A stretch of 64,000 bases of DNA from Candidatus Latescibacterota bacterium (lineage in GTDB: Bacteria; Krumholzibacteriota; Krumholzibacteriia; JACNKJ01): the NCBI GenBank assembly GCA_020633725.1, contig JACKDC010000001.1, positions 620,001 through 684,000 of the forward strand. Reading direction: 5' to 3'. The notes beneath the pieces were generated by a model. It made no database searches. It had not been told where the DNA came from and worked only from the letters and a program-made list of their open reading frames with translations. A program made the translations under genes and the position numbers. Shown piece by piece: positions 9,571 to 17,656 of this stretch (its first letter is position 1; the number at the start of each line of letters is the position of its first letter).

Positions 9571-10644
9571 GTGAGTATCGCAACCAAGAGCACCCTCGAT
9601 CCCATGAAGAAGTCCCTCGCGGCGGAGCGCTTCGAGCAGCAGCTGCGCGAACGCATCGTGGGGCAGGATCGGGCGGTGGAGAGGATCGCCCGCCTCTATC
9701 AGGTCTTCCTGGCCGGTCTGTTCCCTCCCAACCGCCCCATCGGGAACTTCCTGTTCCTGGGGCCCACGGGCAGCGGCAAGACGCGTATCGTGGAGGCCGC
9801 CTCGGAGATCCTGTTCGGCACGGCGAACGCCGTGCTCAAGGTGGACTGCGCCGAGTACGCGCACAGCCACGAGATCAGCCGCCTCATCGGCTCGCCGCCC
9901 GGATACCTGGGCCACCGCGAGACCACGCCCTACTTCTCCCAGGCGAACCTGGAGCGCTACCGCACGCCTGAGATGGACTTCACCTTCGTCCTCTTCGACG
10001 AGATCGAGAAGGCCAGCGACACCCTCTGGAGCCTGCTGCTCGGCATCCTGGACAAGGGGCGCCTCACCCTCGGCGACAACACCGAGGTGGACATGACCCG
10101 CACGGTCATCTACATGACGGGCAACGTGGGCGCCGATCGCATCGACCGCCTGATCGAGGGCGGCATCGGCTTCACCGACCAGGCCGCGGCGCTCAACGAG
10201 CCCGGCTTCGACCAGCAGATCTACTCCACGGTCCTCGACGCCGCCCGGCGCAAGTTCTCGCCAGAGTTCATGAACCGCATCGACAGCGTGGTGGTCTTCC
10301 GGAATCTCAACGAGCAGCACATCCGCAGCATCATCGACATCGAGCTGAGCCAGCTCCAGCGGCGGATCATGCAGGCCGCGGGCGACGTGAAGTTCTCCTT
10401 CGAGCTCAGCGACGACGCCAAGGGCTTCCTCCTGCGCGAGGGCGTGGACCGCAAGTACGGGGCGCGCCACATCAAGCGGGCCATCGAGCGCTACCTGGTC
10501 TATCCGCTGGCCAACCTCATCTCCACGGGCCAGATCCGCTACGGGGACCACCTGCAGGTGGACTTCGGCGTGGACGGGCGACTCTGCTTCGAGAAGGGCA
10601 CCCCGCGGCTGAGGATCGTGGGCGAGGCCGTGCCCGTGGCCTAG
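9571..10644 (+). CDS. Single-ring Clp-type (AAA2) ATPase
   Basis: A 357-residue protein equal to one Clp D2 AAA+ module plus its C-terminal small domain. Walker A GPTGSGKT, pore-loop region SPPGYLGHRETTPYF, Walker B FVLFDEIEKA, sensor-1 region VIYMTGNVGAD, an arginine-finger region around FSPEFMNRID, and the sensor-2 region YGARHIKRAIERYL are all visible. The N-domain, the D1 ring and the ClpB middle coiled coil are absent. The GTG start (9571) is chosen for its AGGAGG 10 bases upstream; an in-frame ATG at 9604 is the alternative. I see no IGF/LGF loop for ClpP docking. It is likely a protein unfoldase or remodelling factor. Lying between dnaK and the tRNA-Val promoter, it is probably a single-gene transcript. 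Confidence 0.82.
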   Translation: MSIATKSTLDPMKKSLAAERFEQQLRERIVGQDRAVERIARLYQVFLAGLFPPNRPIGNFLFLGPTGSGKTRIVEAASEILFGTANAVLKVDCAEYAHSHEISRLIGSPPGYLGHRETTPYFSQANLERYRTPEMDFTFVLFDEIEKASDTLWSLLLGILDKGRLTLGDNTEVDMTRTVIYMTGNVGADRIDRLIEGGIGFTDQAAALNEPGFDQQIYSTVLDAARRKFSPEFMNRIDSVVVFRNLNEQHIRSIIDIELSQLQRRIMQAAGDVKFSFELSDDAKGFLLREGVDRKYGARHIKRAIERYLVYPLANLISTGQIRYGDHLQVDFGVDGRLCFEKGTPRLRIVGEAVPVA

Positions 10645-10649
10645 GCCTC

Positions 10650-10678
10650 TTGACAGGACCCCGCGTCTCGATTATATC
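10650..10678 (+). promoter_or_regulatory. Promoter of tRNA-Val / thrS
   Basis: TTGACA (10650-10655), 17-base spacer, TATATC (10673-10678), ending 12 bases before the tRNA-Val 5' end and starting just after the stop of the AAA+ gene. Confidence 0.7.
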
Positions 10679-10690
10679 CTTCGCATCCAC

Positions 10691-10764
10691 GGGCGCTTAG
10701 CTCAGCTGGTTAGAGTGCATGCTCGACACGCATGAGGTCACTGGTTCGATCCCAGTAGCGCCCA
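10691..10764 (+). tRNA. tRNA-Val (anticodon GAC) with C at position 33
   Basis: Acceptor GGGCGCT/AGCGCCC; D stem GCTC/GAGT (one G-T pair); anticodon stem CATGC/GCATG; loop TCGACAC, giving anticodon GAC. Position 33 is C instead of the nearly invariant T. T arm ACTGG TTCGATC CCAGT is normal. Discriminator A, followed by CCG. It is the only Val tRNA in the window and sits directly upstream of thrS. Confidence 0.88.
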
Positions 10765-10773
10765 CCGTGCCGC

Positions 10774-10800
10774 AAGGGCCGGACCCCGCGTTCGGCCCTT
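10774..10800 (+). terminator. Hairpin between tRNA-Val and thrS (possible terminator or processing signal)
   Basis: A 10-bp stem AAGGGCCGGA / TTCGGCCCTT (one G-T pair) with loop CCCCGCG. The T-run after it is weak (TTTGCG), so it may only partly terminate and allow readthrough into thrS. Confidence 0.5.
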
Positions 10801-10845
10801 TGCGCAATTGCACCTTCGGAACCCTCTGTCGTAGTGAGGACCGCC

Positions 10846-12771
10846 ATGACCGTCGCCCTTACGCTCCCCGATGACGCCGTGATCAAGCTCGATGGCCCCG
10901 TGCCCGTGCCGGAGGCCATCAAGGCCATCAGCGAGGGCCTGCTGCGGCGGGCCGTCGCCGTCAAGCTCAACGGCAAGCTCGTCGACCTCCACAGCACCCT
11001 GGACAGCAGCGGCCGCTTCGAGGTGCTCACCGAGCAGGACGAGGACGCCCTCAAGGTGCTGCGCCACAGCACCGCGCACCTGATGGCCTGGGCCGTGCAG
11101 GAGCTCTTCCCCGAGGCGAAGTTCGCCTTCGGCCCGGACGTGGAGAACGGCTTCTACTACGACATCCTCGTGGACAAGCCCTTCACCCCGGAGGACCTGG
11201 AGCGCATCGAGGCGCGCATGAAGGACCTGGCGCGTCAGAAGCTGCCCTTCACGAAGCGCATCATGTCCCGGGAGGACGCCCGCCGCTACTTCGCCGAGCA
11301 CGACCAGCCCTTCAAGGTGGAGCACGTGGGCGAGCTGCCCGACGAGACGCCCATCTCCTTCTACGAGGTGGGGGAGTTCACCGATCTCTGCGGCGGCCCC
11401 CACGTGCCCGACACGGGCATGCTCAAGGCCTTCAAGCTGATGAGCGTCGCCGGCGCCTACTGGAAGGGCGACGAGAAGCGCGAGCAGCTCCAGCGCATCT
11501 ACGGCACCAGCTGGTTCAAGGCCAAGGACCTCGAGGCCTATCTGCACATGCTGGAAGAGGCCGCGAAGCGGGACCACCGCAAGCTCGGCCAGCAGCTGGG
11601 GCTGTTCGGGATCAAGGAGGAGGCCGGCGGCGGCCTGGCCTTCTGGTACCCCAAGGGGGCGATCCTGCGCGAGGTGATCGAGACCCACTGGAAATCCGAG
11701 CACAAGGCGCGGGGCTACCAGCTCGTCATCACGCCGCACATCTTTCGCGGCGAGTTGTGGCGCACCAGCGGCCACCTCGACTACTACGCCGAGAACATGT
11801 ACACCTTCGAGAAGGACGATCAGCTCCAGGTGGTCAAGCCCATGAACTGCCCTGGGCACATCCTGATCTTCCAGAACGACCTCAAGAGCTACCGCGACCT
11901 GCCGCTCAAGATCGCCGAGCTGGGCACGGTCTACCGCTACGAGCGCAGCGGCACCCTCCACGGGCTGCTCCGGGTGCGGGGTTTCACCCAGGACGACGCG
12001 CACATCTTCTGCACGCACGACCAGCTGGTCGACGAGGTGACCGAGCTCATCACCTTCGCCAAGGAGCTGCAGAGCACCTACGGCTTCCACGAGTTCCGCG
12101 CGGAACTCAGCGTGCGCGATCCCGAGAACAAGACGAAGTACCTCGGCTCTGACGAGGAGTGGGAGCGCGCCGAGCACGCCCTGCTCGAGGCCACCAAGCG
12201 CGTGGGCCTGCCCGTGAAGCGCATGGAGGGCGAGGCGGTCTTCTACGGGCCCAAGATCGACGTGAAGATCAAGGATGCCCTGGGCCGGGACTGGCAGACC
12301 ACCACCATCCAGTTCGACTTCAACCTGCCGCGGCGCTTCAACGTCCAGTTCGTGGACGAGGACGGCCAGCACAAGCACCCCTACATGATCCACCGGGCGC
12401 TGTTCGGGTCCATCGAGCGCTTCATCGCCCTGCTGACGGAGAACTACGGCGGGGAGTTCCCGCTCTGGCTGGCGCCGGTCCAGGCGATCGTGCTGCCCGT
12501 CAGCGCGCCCTACCGGGAGTACGGGGCCAAGGTGCTCGAGCGGCTCAAGGCGGCCGGCCTGCGGGCCGAGCTGGACACCCGGGACGAGAAGGTGGGCTAC
12601 AAGATCCGGCAGGCCGAGCTCCAGAAGATCCCCTACATGCTGGTGGTGGGCTCCCGGGAGATGGAGGAGGGGACCGTCTCGGTCCGGAGCCGCCAGTCCG
12701 GGGACGAGGGCAGCGCCCGTCCGGAGGATTTTCTGCAGCGAGCCCTTGACGACTTGGCTGCAAAGCGCTAA
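10846..12771 (+). CDS. thrS: Threonyl-tRNA synthetase
   Basis: A 641-residue class II synthetase charging tRNA-Thr. Domains in order: N-terminal TGS (about 1-60); the editing domain beginning at HSTAHLMAWAV with its conserved zinc/editing histidines; the catalytic core with MNCPGH (zinc Cys) and motif 2 around YRYERSGTLHGLLRVRGFTQ; motif 3 HRALFGSIERFI; and the C-terminal anticodon-binding domain (VLPVSAPYREYGAKV). ATG 10846 is preferred over GTG 10834 because GAGGA at 10836-10840 is correctly spaced. No E. coli-like thrS operator is evident in the short leader. It is followed by infC, as in many bacteria, but a new promoter overlaps the thrS end. Confidence 0.97.
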   Translation: MTVALTLPDDAVIKLDGPVPVPEAIKAISEGLLRRAVAVKLNGKLVDLHSTLDSSGRFEVLTEQDEDALKVLRHSTAHLMAWAVQELFPEAKFAFGPDVENGFYYDILVDKPFTPEDLERIEARMKDLARQKLPFTKRIMSREDARRYFAEHDQPFKVEHVGELPDETPISFYEVGEFTDLCGGPHVPDTGMLKAFKLMSVAGAYWKGDEKREQLQRIYGTSWFKAKDLEAYLHMLEEAAKRDHRKLGQQLGLFGIKEEAGGGLAFWYPKGAILREVIETHWKSEHKARGYQLVITPHIFRGELWRTSGHLDYYAENMYTFEKDDQLQVVKPMNCPGHILIFQNDLKSYRDLPLKIAELGTVYRYERSGTLHGLLRVRGFTQDDAHIFCTHDQLVDEVTELITFAKELQSTYGFHEFRAELSVRDPENKTKYLGSDEEWERAEHALLEATKRVGLPVKRMEGEAVFYGPKIDVKIKDALGRDWQTTTIQFDFNLPRRFNVQFVDEDGQHKHPYMIHRALFGSIERFIALLTENYGGEFPLWLAPVQAIVLPVSAPYREYGAKVLERLKAAGLRAELDTRDEKVGYKIRQAELQKIPYMLVVGSREMEEGTVSVRSRQSGDEGSARPEDFLQRALDDLAAKR

Positions 12772-12774
12772 ATT
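12746..12774 (+). promoter_or_regulatory. Internal promoter for infC-rpmI-rplT
   Basis: TTGACG (12746-12751), 17-base spacer, TAAATT (12769-12774); the -10 box overlaps the thrS stop TAA. The predicted start near 12781 would give infC a leader of about 147 bases containing an intrinsic terminator. Confidence 0.6.
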
Positions 12775-12879
12775 GGCGCGTCACAACTGAATACAGTGAA
12801 AGCAGAGGCAACTCTCACCTGACGGCCTGCACCGCGTGCATCGGTCGCTCAGCGTTCCCGCGGACTCCGTCATGGTGGG

Positions 12880-12907
12880 GTGGGTGCCTTCGCATCCACT
12901 CTTTTTT
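12880..12907 (+). terminator. Intrinsic terminator/attenuator in the infC leader
   Basis: An 8-bp stem GTGGGTGC / GCATCCAC (one G-T pair), tetraloop CTTC, followed by TC and six T (12902-12907). The hairpin ends only about 20 bases before the infC start codon and just before its ribosome site, so it can end thrS transcription or attenuate infC. Confidence 0.75.
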
Positions 12908-12914
12908 GCGTTTC

Positions 12915-12930
12915 AGGAGGTAACTCTATC
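12915..12930 (+). promoter_or_regulatory. Ribosome binding site and ATC start of infC
   Basis: AGGAGG at 12915-12920 is followed after 7 bases by ATC at 12928-12930. No ATG, GTG or TTG in the infC frame lies at a suitable distance. The upstream GTG at 12880 lies inside the terminator stem and lacks a ribosome site. Confidence 0.65.
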
Positions 12931-13509
12931 CGCCGCGATTCCGACGAACCCCGCGTCAATCACCGGATCCGTATCCCGGAGATCCGTCTCATCGACGAAG
13001 AAGGCAACCAGGTGGGCATCATCGCCACCTCGGTGGCCATGGAGATGGCCCAGGAGCGGGGCCTGGATCTGGTGGAGGTGTCGCCGGGCTCCCGGCCTCC
13101 GGTCTGCCGGATCATGGACTTCGGCAAGTACAAGTACGAGCAGAGCAAGAAGGCCAAGGAGGCGCGCAAGAAGCAGCACACGGTGGTGGTCAAGGAAGTG
13201 CAGTTCCGTCCCAAGACCGACGACCACGACTACGGCTTCAAGCTGCGCAACATCATCCGCTTCCTGGAGCACAAGGACAAGGTCAAGGTGACCCTCCGCT
13301 TCCGGGGCCGCGAGATGAGCCACATGGACTTCGCGATGCAGACCTTCCAGCGCTTGATGGCCGACATCGCCGAGCACGGCAAGATCGAGCAGGAGCCCAA
13401 GCAGGAAGGACGGACCGTGGTGATGATCCTGGCGCCCCTCAACGAGAAGGAGCGCCGGCCACAGCGGGCCAGGGAAGAAGAGGCCGCCAGCGGCGGCGTT
13501 CAGGAGTAA
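12928..13509 (+). CDS. infC: Translation initiation factor IF-3
   Basis: A 193-residue IF-3 that binds the 30S subunit and proofreads initiator tRNA and start codons. The N-terminal domain contains RVNHRIRIPEIRLIDEEGNQ and VEVSPGSRPPVCRIMDFGKY. The linker is Lys-rich (KYEQSKKAKEARKKQ). The C-terminal domain contains EVQFRPKTDDHDYGFKLRN and VTLRFRGREMSH. The start is placed at ATC, which directly follows AGGAGG; rare start codons in infC underlie its known autoregulation. The C-terminal tail after LAPLNEKE is charged and about 18 residues long. It is in the classical infC-rpmI-rplT operon. Confidence 0.93.
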   Translation: MRRDSDEPRVNHRIRIPEIRLIDEEGNQVGIIATSVAMEMAQERGLDLVEVSPGSRPPVCRIMDFGKYKYEQSKKAKEARKKQHTVVVKEVQFRPKTDDHDYGFKLRNIIRFLEHKDKVKVTLRFRGREMSHMDFAMQTFQRLMADIAEHGKIEQEPKQEGRTVVMILAPLNEKERRPQRAREEEAASGGVQE

Positions 13510-13553
13510 CTCCAGACACTCGCGCCGGCTGCTGCCGGTCGGGGAGGACCAGT

Positions 13554-13751
13554 ATGCCCAAGATGAAGAGCAATCGCGCCGCGAAGAAGCGTTTCCGGGC
13601 CACCGGCTCCGGCAAGATTCGTCGCAACAAGGCCTTCGCGAACCACATTCTCACCAAGAAGTCCGCCAAGCGGAAGCGCAACCTCCGCGACGCCACCCTG
13701 GCTGCCCCGTCCGACAACGGGCGCATCAAGCGGATGATCCTGGCCGAGTAG
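13554..13751 (+). CDS. rpmI: Ribosomal protein bL35
   Basis: A 65-residue, strongly basic protein of the large subunit. It begins MPKMKSNRAAKKRFRATGSG and carries KIRRNKAFANHILTKKSAKRKR, the diagnostic bL35 pattern. A GGGGAGGA ribosome site precedes the ATG. It lies between infC and rplT, 44 bases after infC. The length is the family norm. Confidence 0.97.
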   Translation: MPKMKSNRAAKKRFRATGSGKIRRNKAFANHILTKKSAKRKRNLRDATLAAPSDNGRIKRMILAE

Positions 13752-13817
13752 CCCCGCTACCCCCGGCCACCACGATTCCAGGCAGACCACGGCAGGCTTC
13801 AAAGAGGAGGAAGAGCA

Positions 13818-14183
13818 ATGTCCCGCGCCATCAACAACGTCGCCTCGCGCGCACGTCGCAAGCGCATCCTGACCCGCGCCAAGGGCTATCAGGGCAAGCG
13901 GAAGAACAGCGTCCGTCAGGGGACGGAGGCCGTCCACAAGGCGGGTCAGTACGCATATCGCGACCGGCGGGACCGCAAGCGCCAGTTCCGGCGCCTCTGG
14001 ATCATCCGCATCAACGCCGCGGCCCACGAGAACGGCCTGAGCTACAGCCGCTTCATGAGCGGGCTCAAGGAGCTCGCGGTGGAGATCGACCGCAAGCAGC
14101 TCGCCGAGCTGGCCGTCAACGACCCCTCGGCCTTCCGCATGCTCGCGGAGAAGGTGCAGGCGCAGCTCGCCCAGGCCAGCTAG
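13818..14183 (+). CDS. rplT: Ribosomal protein bL20
   Basis: A 121-residue protein of the large subunit and early assembly factor. It begins MSRAINNVASRARRKRILTR with the long basic N-terminal helix (AKGYQGKRKNSVRQG), followed by RDRRDRKRQFRRLWIIRINA and the globular C-terminal half (GLSYSRFMSGLKELAVEIDRK), all typical. bL20 is the known autogenous repressor of this operon in other bacteria; whether it acts on the leader upstream of infC here is inference. The ribosome site AAAGAGGAGGA is strong. pheS starts 10 bases after its stop. Confidence 0.97.
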   Translation: MSRAINNVASRARRKRILTRAKGYQGKRKNSVRQGTEAVHKAGQYAYRDRRDRKRQFRRLWIIRINAAAHENGLSYSRFMSGLKELAVEIDRKQLAELAVNDPSAFRMLAEKVQAQLAQAS

Positions 14184-14193
14184 GAGGCCGCCC

Positions 14194-15207
14194 GTGCTGG
14201 ACGAGATCGCCAGACTGCGAGAGATCCTGGTCGCCGAGCGCAGCGGACTGGGCGACGACACCGCGCTCGAGGCCTTCCGCCTGCGCTACCTGGGGCGGAA
14301 GGGCCTGCTGCCCGCGCTCTTCCAGCAGCTAAGCGCGGCGCCGCCCGACGAGCGCCCGGCCCTGGGCAAGGCCATCCACGCGCTGAAGGGCGAGGTGGAG
14401 GCGGCGGTGGAGTCCGCGCGCTCGGCCCTCGCCGCGGCCGCGGAGACCGCCCTGCCCCCCGGCTTCGATCCGAGCTTGCCGCCGCGGCTGCCCTGGGTGG
14501 GGGGCCGGCACGTCCTGGCCGCCGGGCTCGACGAGATCGTCGGCATCTTCCGGGGCATGGGCTTCAGCGTGGCCGAGGGCCCCGAGGTCGAGCTCGACGC
14601 CTACAACTTCCAGGCGCTGAACTTTCCCGCCGACCACCCCTCGCGCGACGCCCAGGACACCTTCTACGTCAGCGAGGACGTGCTCCTGCGCACGCACACC
14701 AGCCCGGTGCAGATCCGCTACATGGAAGCGCACCCGCCGCCGGTGCGCATCGTGGTGCCCGGGCGCGTCTATCGCAACGAGGCCGTGGACGCCTCGCACG
14801 GCGCGGAGTTCCACCAGGTGGAGGGCCTCTACGTCGACGAGGGCGTCACCCTCGGCGACCTCACCACCACGCTGCAGCACTTCGCCCACGAGTACTTCGG
14901 GCCCAAGGCGCGGCTGCGTTTCCGGCCGCACTTCTTCCCCTTCACGGAGCCCAGCGCCGAGGCGGACATGGTCTGCTTCGGCTGCGGCGGCGACGGCTGC
15001 CGCATCTGCGGGGGGACGGGCTGGATCGAGATCCTCGGCGCCGGCATGGTGCATCCGAACGTCTTCAAGGCCGCGGGCTACGACCCCGAGCGCGTGACGG
15101 GCTTCGCCTTCGGGATGGGCATCGAGCGCATCGTCATGCTGCGCCACGGCATCGAGGACCTCCGCCTCTTCCTCGAGAACGACATCCGCTTTCTTTCCCA
15201 GTTCTAG
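14194..15207 (+). CDS. pheS: Phenylalanyl-tRNA synthetase alpha subunit
   Basis: A 337-residue class II catalytic subunit. An N-terminal coiled-coil arm (about 1-85) precedes the core with motif 2 GRVYRNEAVDASHGAEFHQVEG, the substrate region RFRPHFFPFTEPSAE, and motif 3 GMGIERIVMLRHGI. A Cys-rich insert (CFGCGGDGCRICGG, about 256-269) is present, as in several non-proteobacterial PheS proteins. The GTG start at 14194 is set by AGGAGG at 14182-14187, six bases upstream. It forms the alpha2beta2 enzyme with PheT, which follows after 8 bases. Confidence 0.97.
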   Translation: MLDEIARLREILVAERSGLGDDTALEAFRLRYLGRKGLLPALFQQLSAAPPDERPALGKAIHALKGEVEAAVESARSALAAAAETALPPGFDPSLPPRLPWVGGRHVLAAGLDEIVGIFRGMGFSVAEGPEVELDAYNFQALNFPADHPSRDAQDTFYVSEDVLLRTHTSPVQIRYMEAHPPPVRIVVPGRVYRNEAVDASHGAEFHQVEGLYVDEGVTLGDLTTTLQHFAHEYFGPKARLRFRPHFFPFTEPSAEADMVCFGCGGDGCRICGGTGWIEILGAGMVHPNVFKAAGYDPERVTGFAFGMGIERIVMLRHGIEDLRLFLENDIRFLSQF

Positions 15208-15215
15208 GAGCCGCC

Positions 15216-17615
15216 ATGCTGATCAGCCTGAACTGGCTGCGGGAGTACGTCGACATTTCCGCGACGCCGGCCCAGCTGGCCGAGGACCTGACCATGCTCG
15301 GCCTCAACGTCGAGAGCCTCGAGCACCGGCCCAATCCCTTCGACGCGCTGCGCATCGGCCGCGTGCTCACCTGCGAGCGCCATCCCAACGCGGACAAGCT
15401 GTCGGTCTGCACGGTGGACATCGGCGAGGATGCACCCCGCCACATCGTCTGCGGCGCGCCGAACGTTCGCGCGGGCCTTGAGGTTGCGGTCATCCCCGCC
15501 GGCGCCAGCCTGCCTGACGGCACGGAGATCAAGAAGGGCAAGCTGCGCGGCGAGCTCTCCGAGGGCATGATCTGCTCCGAGATCGAGCTGGGCCTGGGCG
15601 AGGACGCCTCGGGCATCATGGAGCTGGACTTCGACGTCCCCGCCGGCACGCCGCTCTCGGCGAAGTTCGGCGAGGAGGACTGGCTGCTCGACATCGAGGT
15701 CACGCCCAACCGCCCCGACCAGCTCGGCGTGCTCGGCGTGGCCCGCGAGGTGGCCGCGCTCTACGACACGCCCCTGCGCCTGCCGGCGACCGCGCTGCGG
15801 GCGGGAGGCGAGACGTCCCTCGCGCCGGTGCCGGTCACCGTGGAAGACTCCGCCGGCTGCCCGCGCTACATCGCCCGGCGGCTGACCGGCGTGACCGTGG
15901 GCCCGAGCCCGGAGTGGCTGCAGGCGCGGCTGCTGGCGCTCGGCCTGCGTCCCATCAACAACGTGGTGGACATCACGAACTACGTGCTCTTCGAGACGGG
16001 ACATCCCCTGCACGCCTTCGACGCCGCGCGGCTCGCGGGCGGCGAGATCCGCGTGCGCCGCGCGCGGCAGGGGGAGCGCCTCGTCACGCTGGACGAGAAG
16101 ACGCTGGAACTCTGTGCCGAGGATCTCGTCATCGCGGACGCCAGGGATCCGGTGGCGCTGGCCGGCGTCATGGGCGGCGACGCGAGCAAGGTGACGGACA
16201 GCACCCGCGAGCTCGTGCTCGAGAGCGCGGTCTTCGATCCGCGCAGCGTGCGCGGCGCGCGACGCCGCTACGACCTCAGCACCGATTCATCCTATCGCTT
16301 CGAGCGGGGCACGGCCTTCTCGACCGCCGCGCTGGCCAGCGCTCGCGCGACGCAGCTCTTCGTGGAGCTGGCCGGCGCCGTGGCTGCGGACCGGCCCGAC
16401 GACGTGGCGGCGGCCGCTCCGCCCACGCGCACCGTCGCCCTGCGTCCCGCGCGCGCGAACGCGCTGCTGGGCACGACGCTCACCGCCGAGGACATGGCCG
16501 CCCTGCTGGCTCGCTTCGGACTCGAGGCCCGTGTCGCCGGGGACGCGCTGGAGACCGCCATCCCCGACACCCGGCCCGATCTCGAGCTGGAGGTGGATCT
16601 GATCGAGGAGGTCGCGCGTCTGCACGGCTACAACGCGGTGCCCCGCGAGAACCGCGTGCGCAACACCCTCTACGGCGCGCGCAGCGAGGACGAGCGGCGC
16701 GTCGAGCGGCTGCACCGCGCGCTGACCCGCCTCGGCTGCCGCGAGGTCCTGACCAGCACCTTCATGGATCCCCGGCAGCTGGACCTCCTGCGCGTCCCCG
16801 CGGACGACCCCCGCCGGCGCACGGTGACCGTGCTCAATCCGCTGGTGAGCTTCAACGAGACGCTCCGCACCAGCCTGCTGCCCGGGCTGCTGGACGTCCT
16901 GCGCACGAACTTCCACCGGGGGCAGGAGGAGCTGCGCCTCTATCAGCTCGGACGGGTCTACCTCGCCCGCGACGGCGAGGCGCTGCCCGACGAACCCCTG
17001 CGCCTCGCCCTGCTCCTCACCGGCCACGCGGCGCCCGCGCACTACAGCCTGCCGGCCGCGCCGACGACGCTGGCGGACCTGCGCGGACTCGCCCTGGCGC
17101 TGGCCGAGGACGCCGGACTCATCCTCGACGTGGACTATGGCGCGGCGGATCCCTGCTACGTCCCGGGCGCCTCCTTCCAGCTCAAGGCCCAGGGCTCGGT
17201 GCTCGGGCAGGGCGGACTGCTGCGGGCCTCGGTCCTGGGCGACCTCAAGCCCAAGCGCGAGGTCTACGTCCTCGAGATCGACCGCCCCCTGGCGGGGGCG
17301 CTGCGGCAGGCGCGCTACGCGCCGCTGCCGGCCTTCCCGGCCGCGGGGCGCGACCTGGCGCTGCTCGTGCCGGACGGCGTTGCCTGGGAGCAGGTGGAGT
17401 CCCTCCTGCGCAGGGCCGGGGGCAAGCTGCTGGAGGACCTGGCCCTCTTCGACATCTACCGCGGCAAGGGCCTGCCCGAGGGGCGCGCCAGCTACGCCGT
17501 CCGCCTGAGCTTCCGCTCGGCGGAGGGGACCTTGACGGACAAGCAGGTCGACAAGGTGCAGCAGCGGATCCTCGGCGAGCTCAACAAAGCCTTGAAGGTC
17601 GAGCTCCGCTCGTGA
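15216..17615 (+). CDS. pheT: Phenylalanyl-tRNA synthetase beta subunit
   Basis: A 799-residue subunit of normal length. The N-terminus MLISLNWLREYVDI leads into the EMAP-type tRNA-binding domain (about 40-150, including NADKLSVCTVDIG and VCGAPNVRAG). The B3/B4 editing domain follows (VTPNRPDQLGVLGVAREVAALY, RPINNVVDITNYVLFETGHPLHAFD), then B5 and the catalytic-like core (LIEEVARLHGYNAVPREN). The C-terminal anticodon-binding ferredoxin fold ends with SFRSAEGTLTDKQV. It binds tRNA-Phe and edits mischarged Tyr. A zapB-like gene follows within 42 bases. Confidence 0.96.
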   Translation: MLISLNWLREYVDISATPAQLAEDLTMLGLNVESLEHRPNPFDALRIGRVLTCERHPNADKLSVCTVDIGEDAPRHIVCGAPNVRAGLEVAVIPAGASLPDGTEIKKGKLRGELSEGMICSEIELGLGEDASGIMELDFDVPAGTPLSAKFGEEDWLLDIEVTPNRPDQLGVLGVAREVAALYDTPLRLPATALRAGGETSLAPVPVTVEDSAGCPRYIARRLTGVTVGPSPEWLQARLLALGLRPINNVVDITNYVLFETGHPLHAFDAARLAGGEIRVRRARQGERLVTLDEKTLELCAEDLVIADARDPVALAGVMGGDASKVTDSTRELVLESAVFDPRSVRGARRRYDLSTDSSYRFERGTAFSTAALASARATQLFVELAGAVAADRPDDVAAAAPPTRTVALRPARANALLGTTLTAEDMAALLARFGLEARVAGDALETAIPDTRPDLELEVDLIEEVARLHGYNAVPRENRVRNTLYGARSEDERRVERLHRALTRLGCREVLTSTFMDPRQLDLLRVPADDPRRRTVTVLNPLVSFNETLRTSLLPGLLDVLRTNFHRGQEELRLYQLGRVYLARDGEALPDEPLRLALLLTGHAAPAHYSLPAAPTTLADLRGLALALAEDAGLILDVDYGAADPCYVPGASFQLKAQGSVLGQGGLLRASVLGDLKPKREVYVLEIDRPLAGALRQARYAPLPAFPAAGRDLALLVPDGVAWEQVESLLRRAGGKLLEDLALFDIYRGKGLPEGRASYAVRLSFRSAEGTLTDKQVDKVQQRILGELNKALKVELRS

Positions 17616-17656
17616 CAGACTGGGGCCGTACCCCGAAGACGACAGAGGTAGCACGC

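Noticed and set aside
12880..12927. GTG at 12880 as infC start.
   Set aside because: It lies inside the terminator stem, lacks a ribosome site, and the extra residues (GAFASTLFCVSGGNS) do not resemble IF-3.
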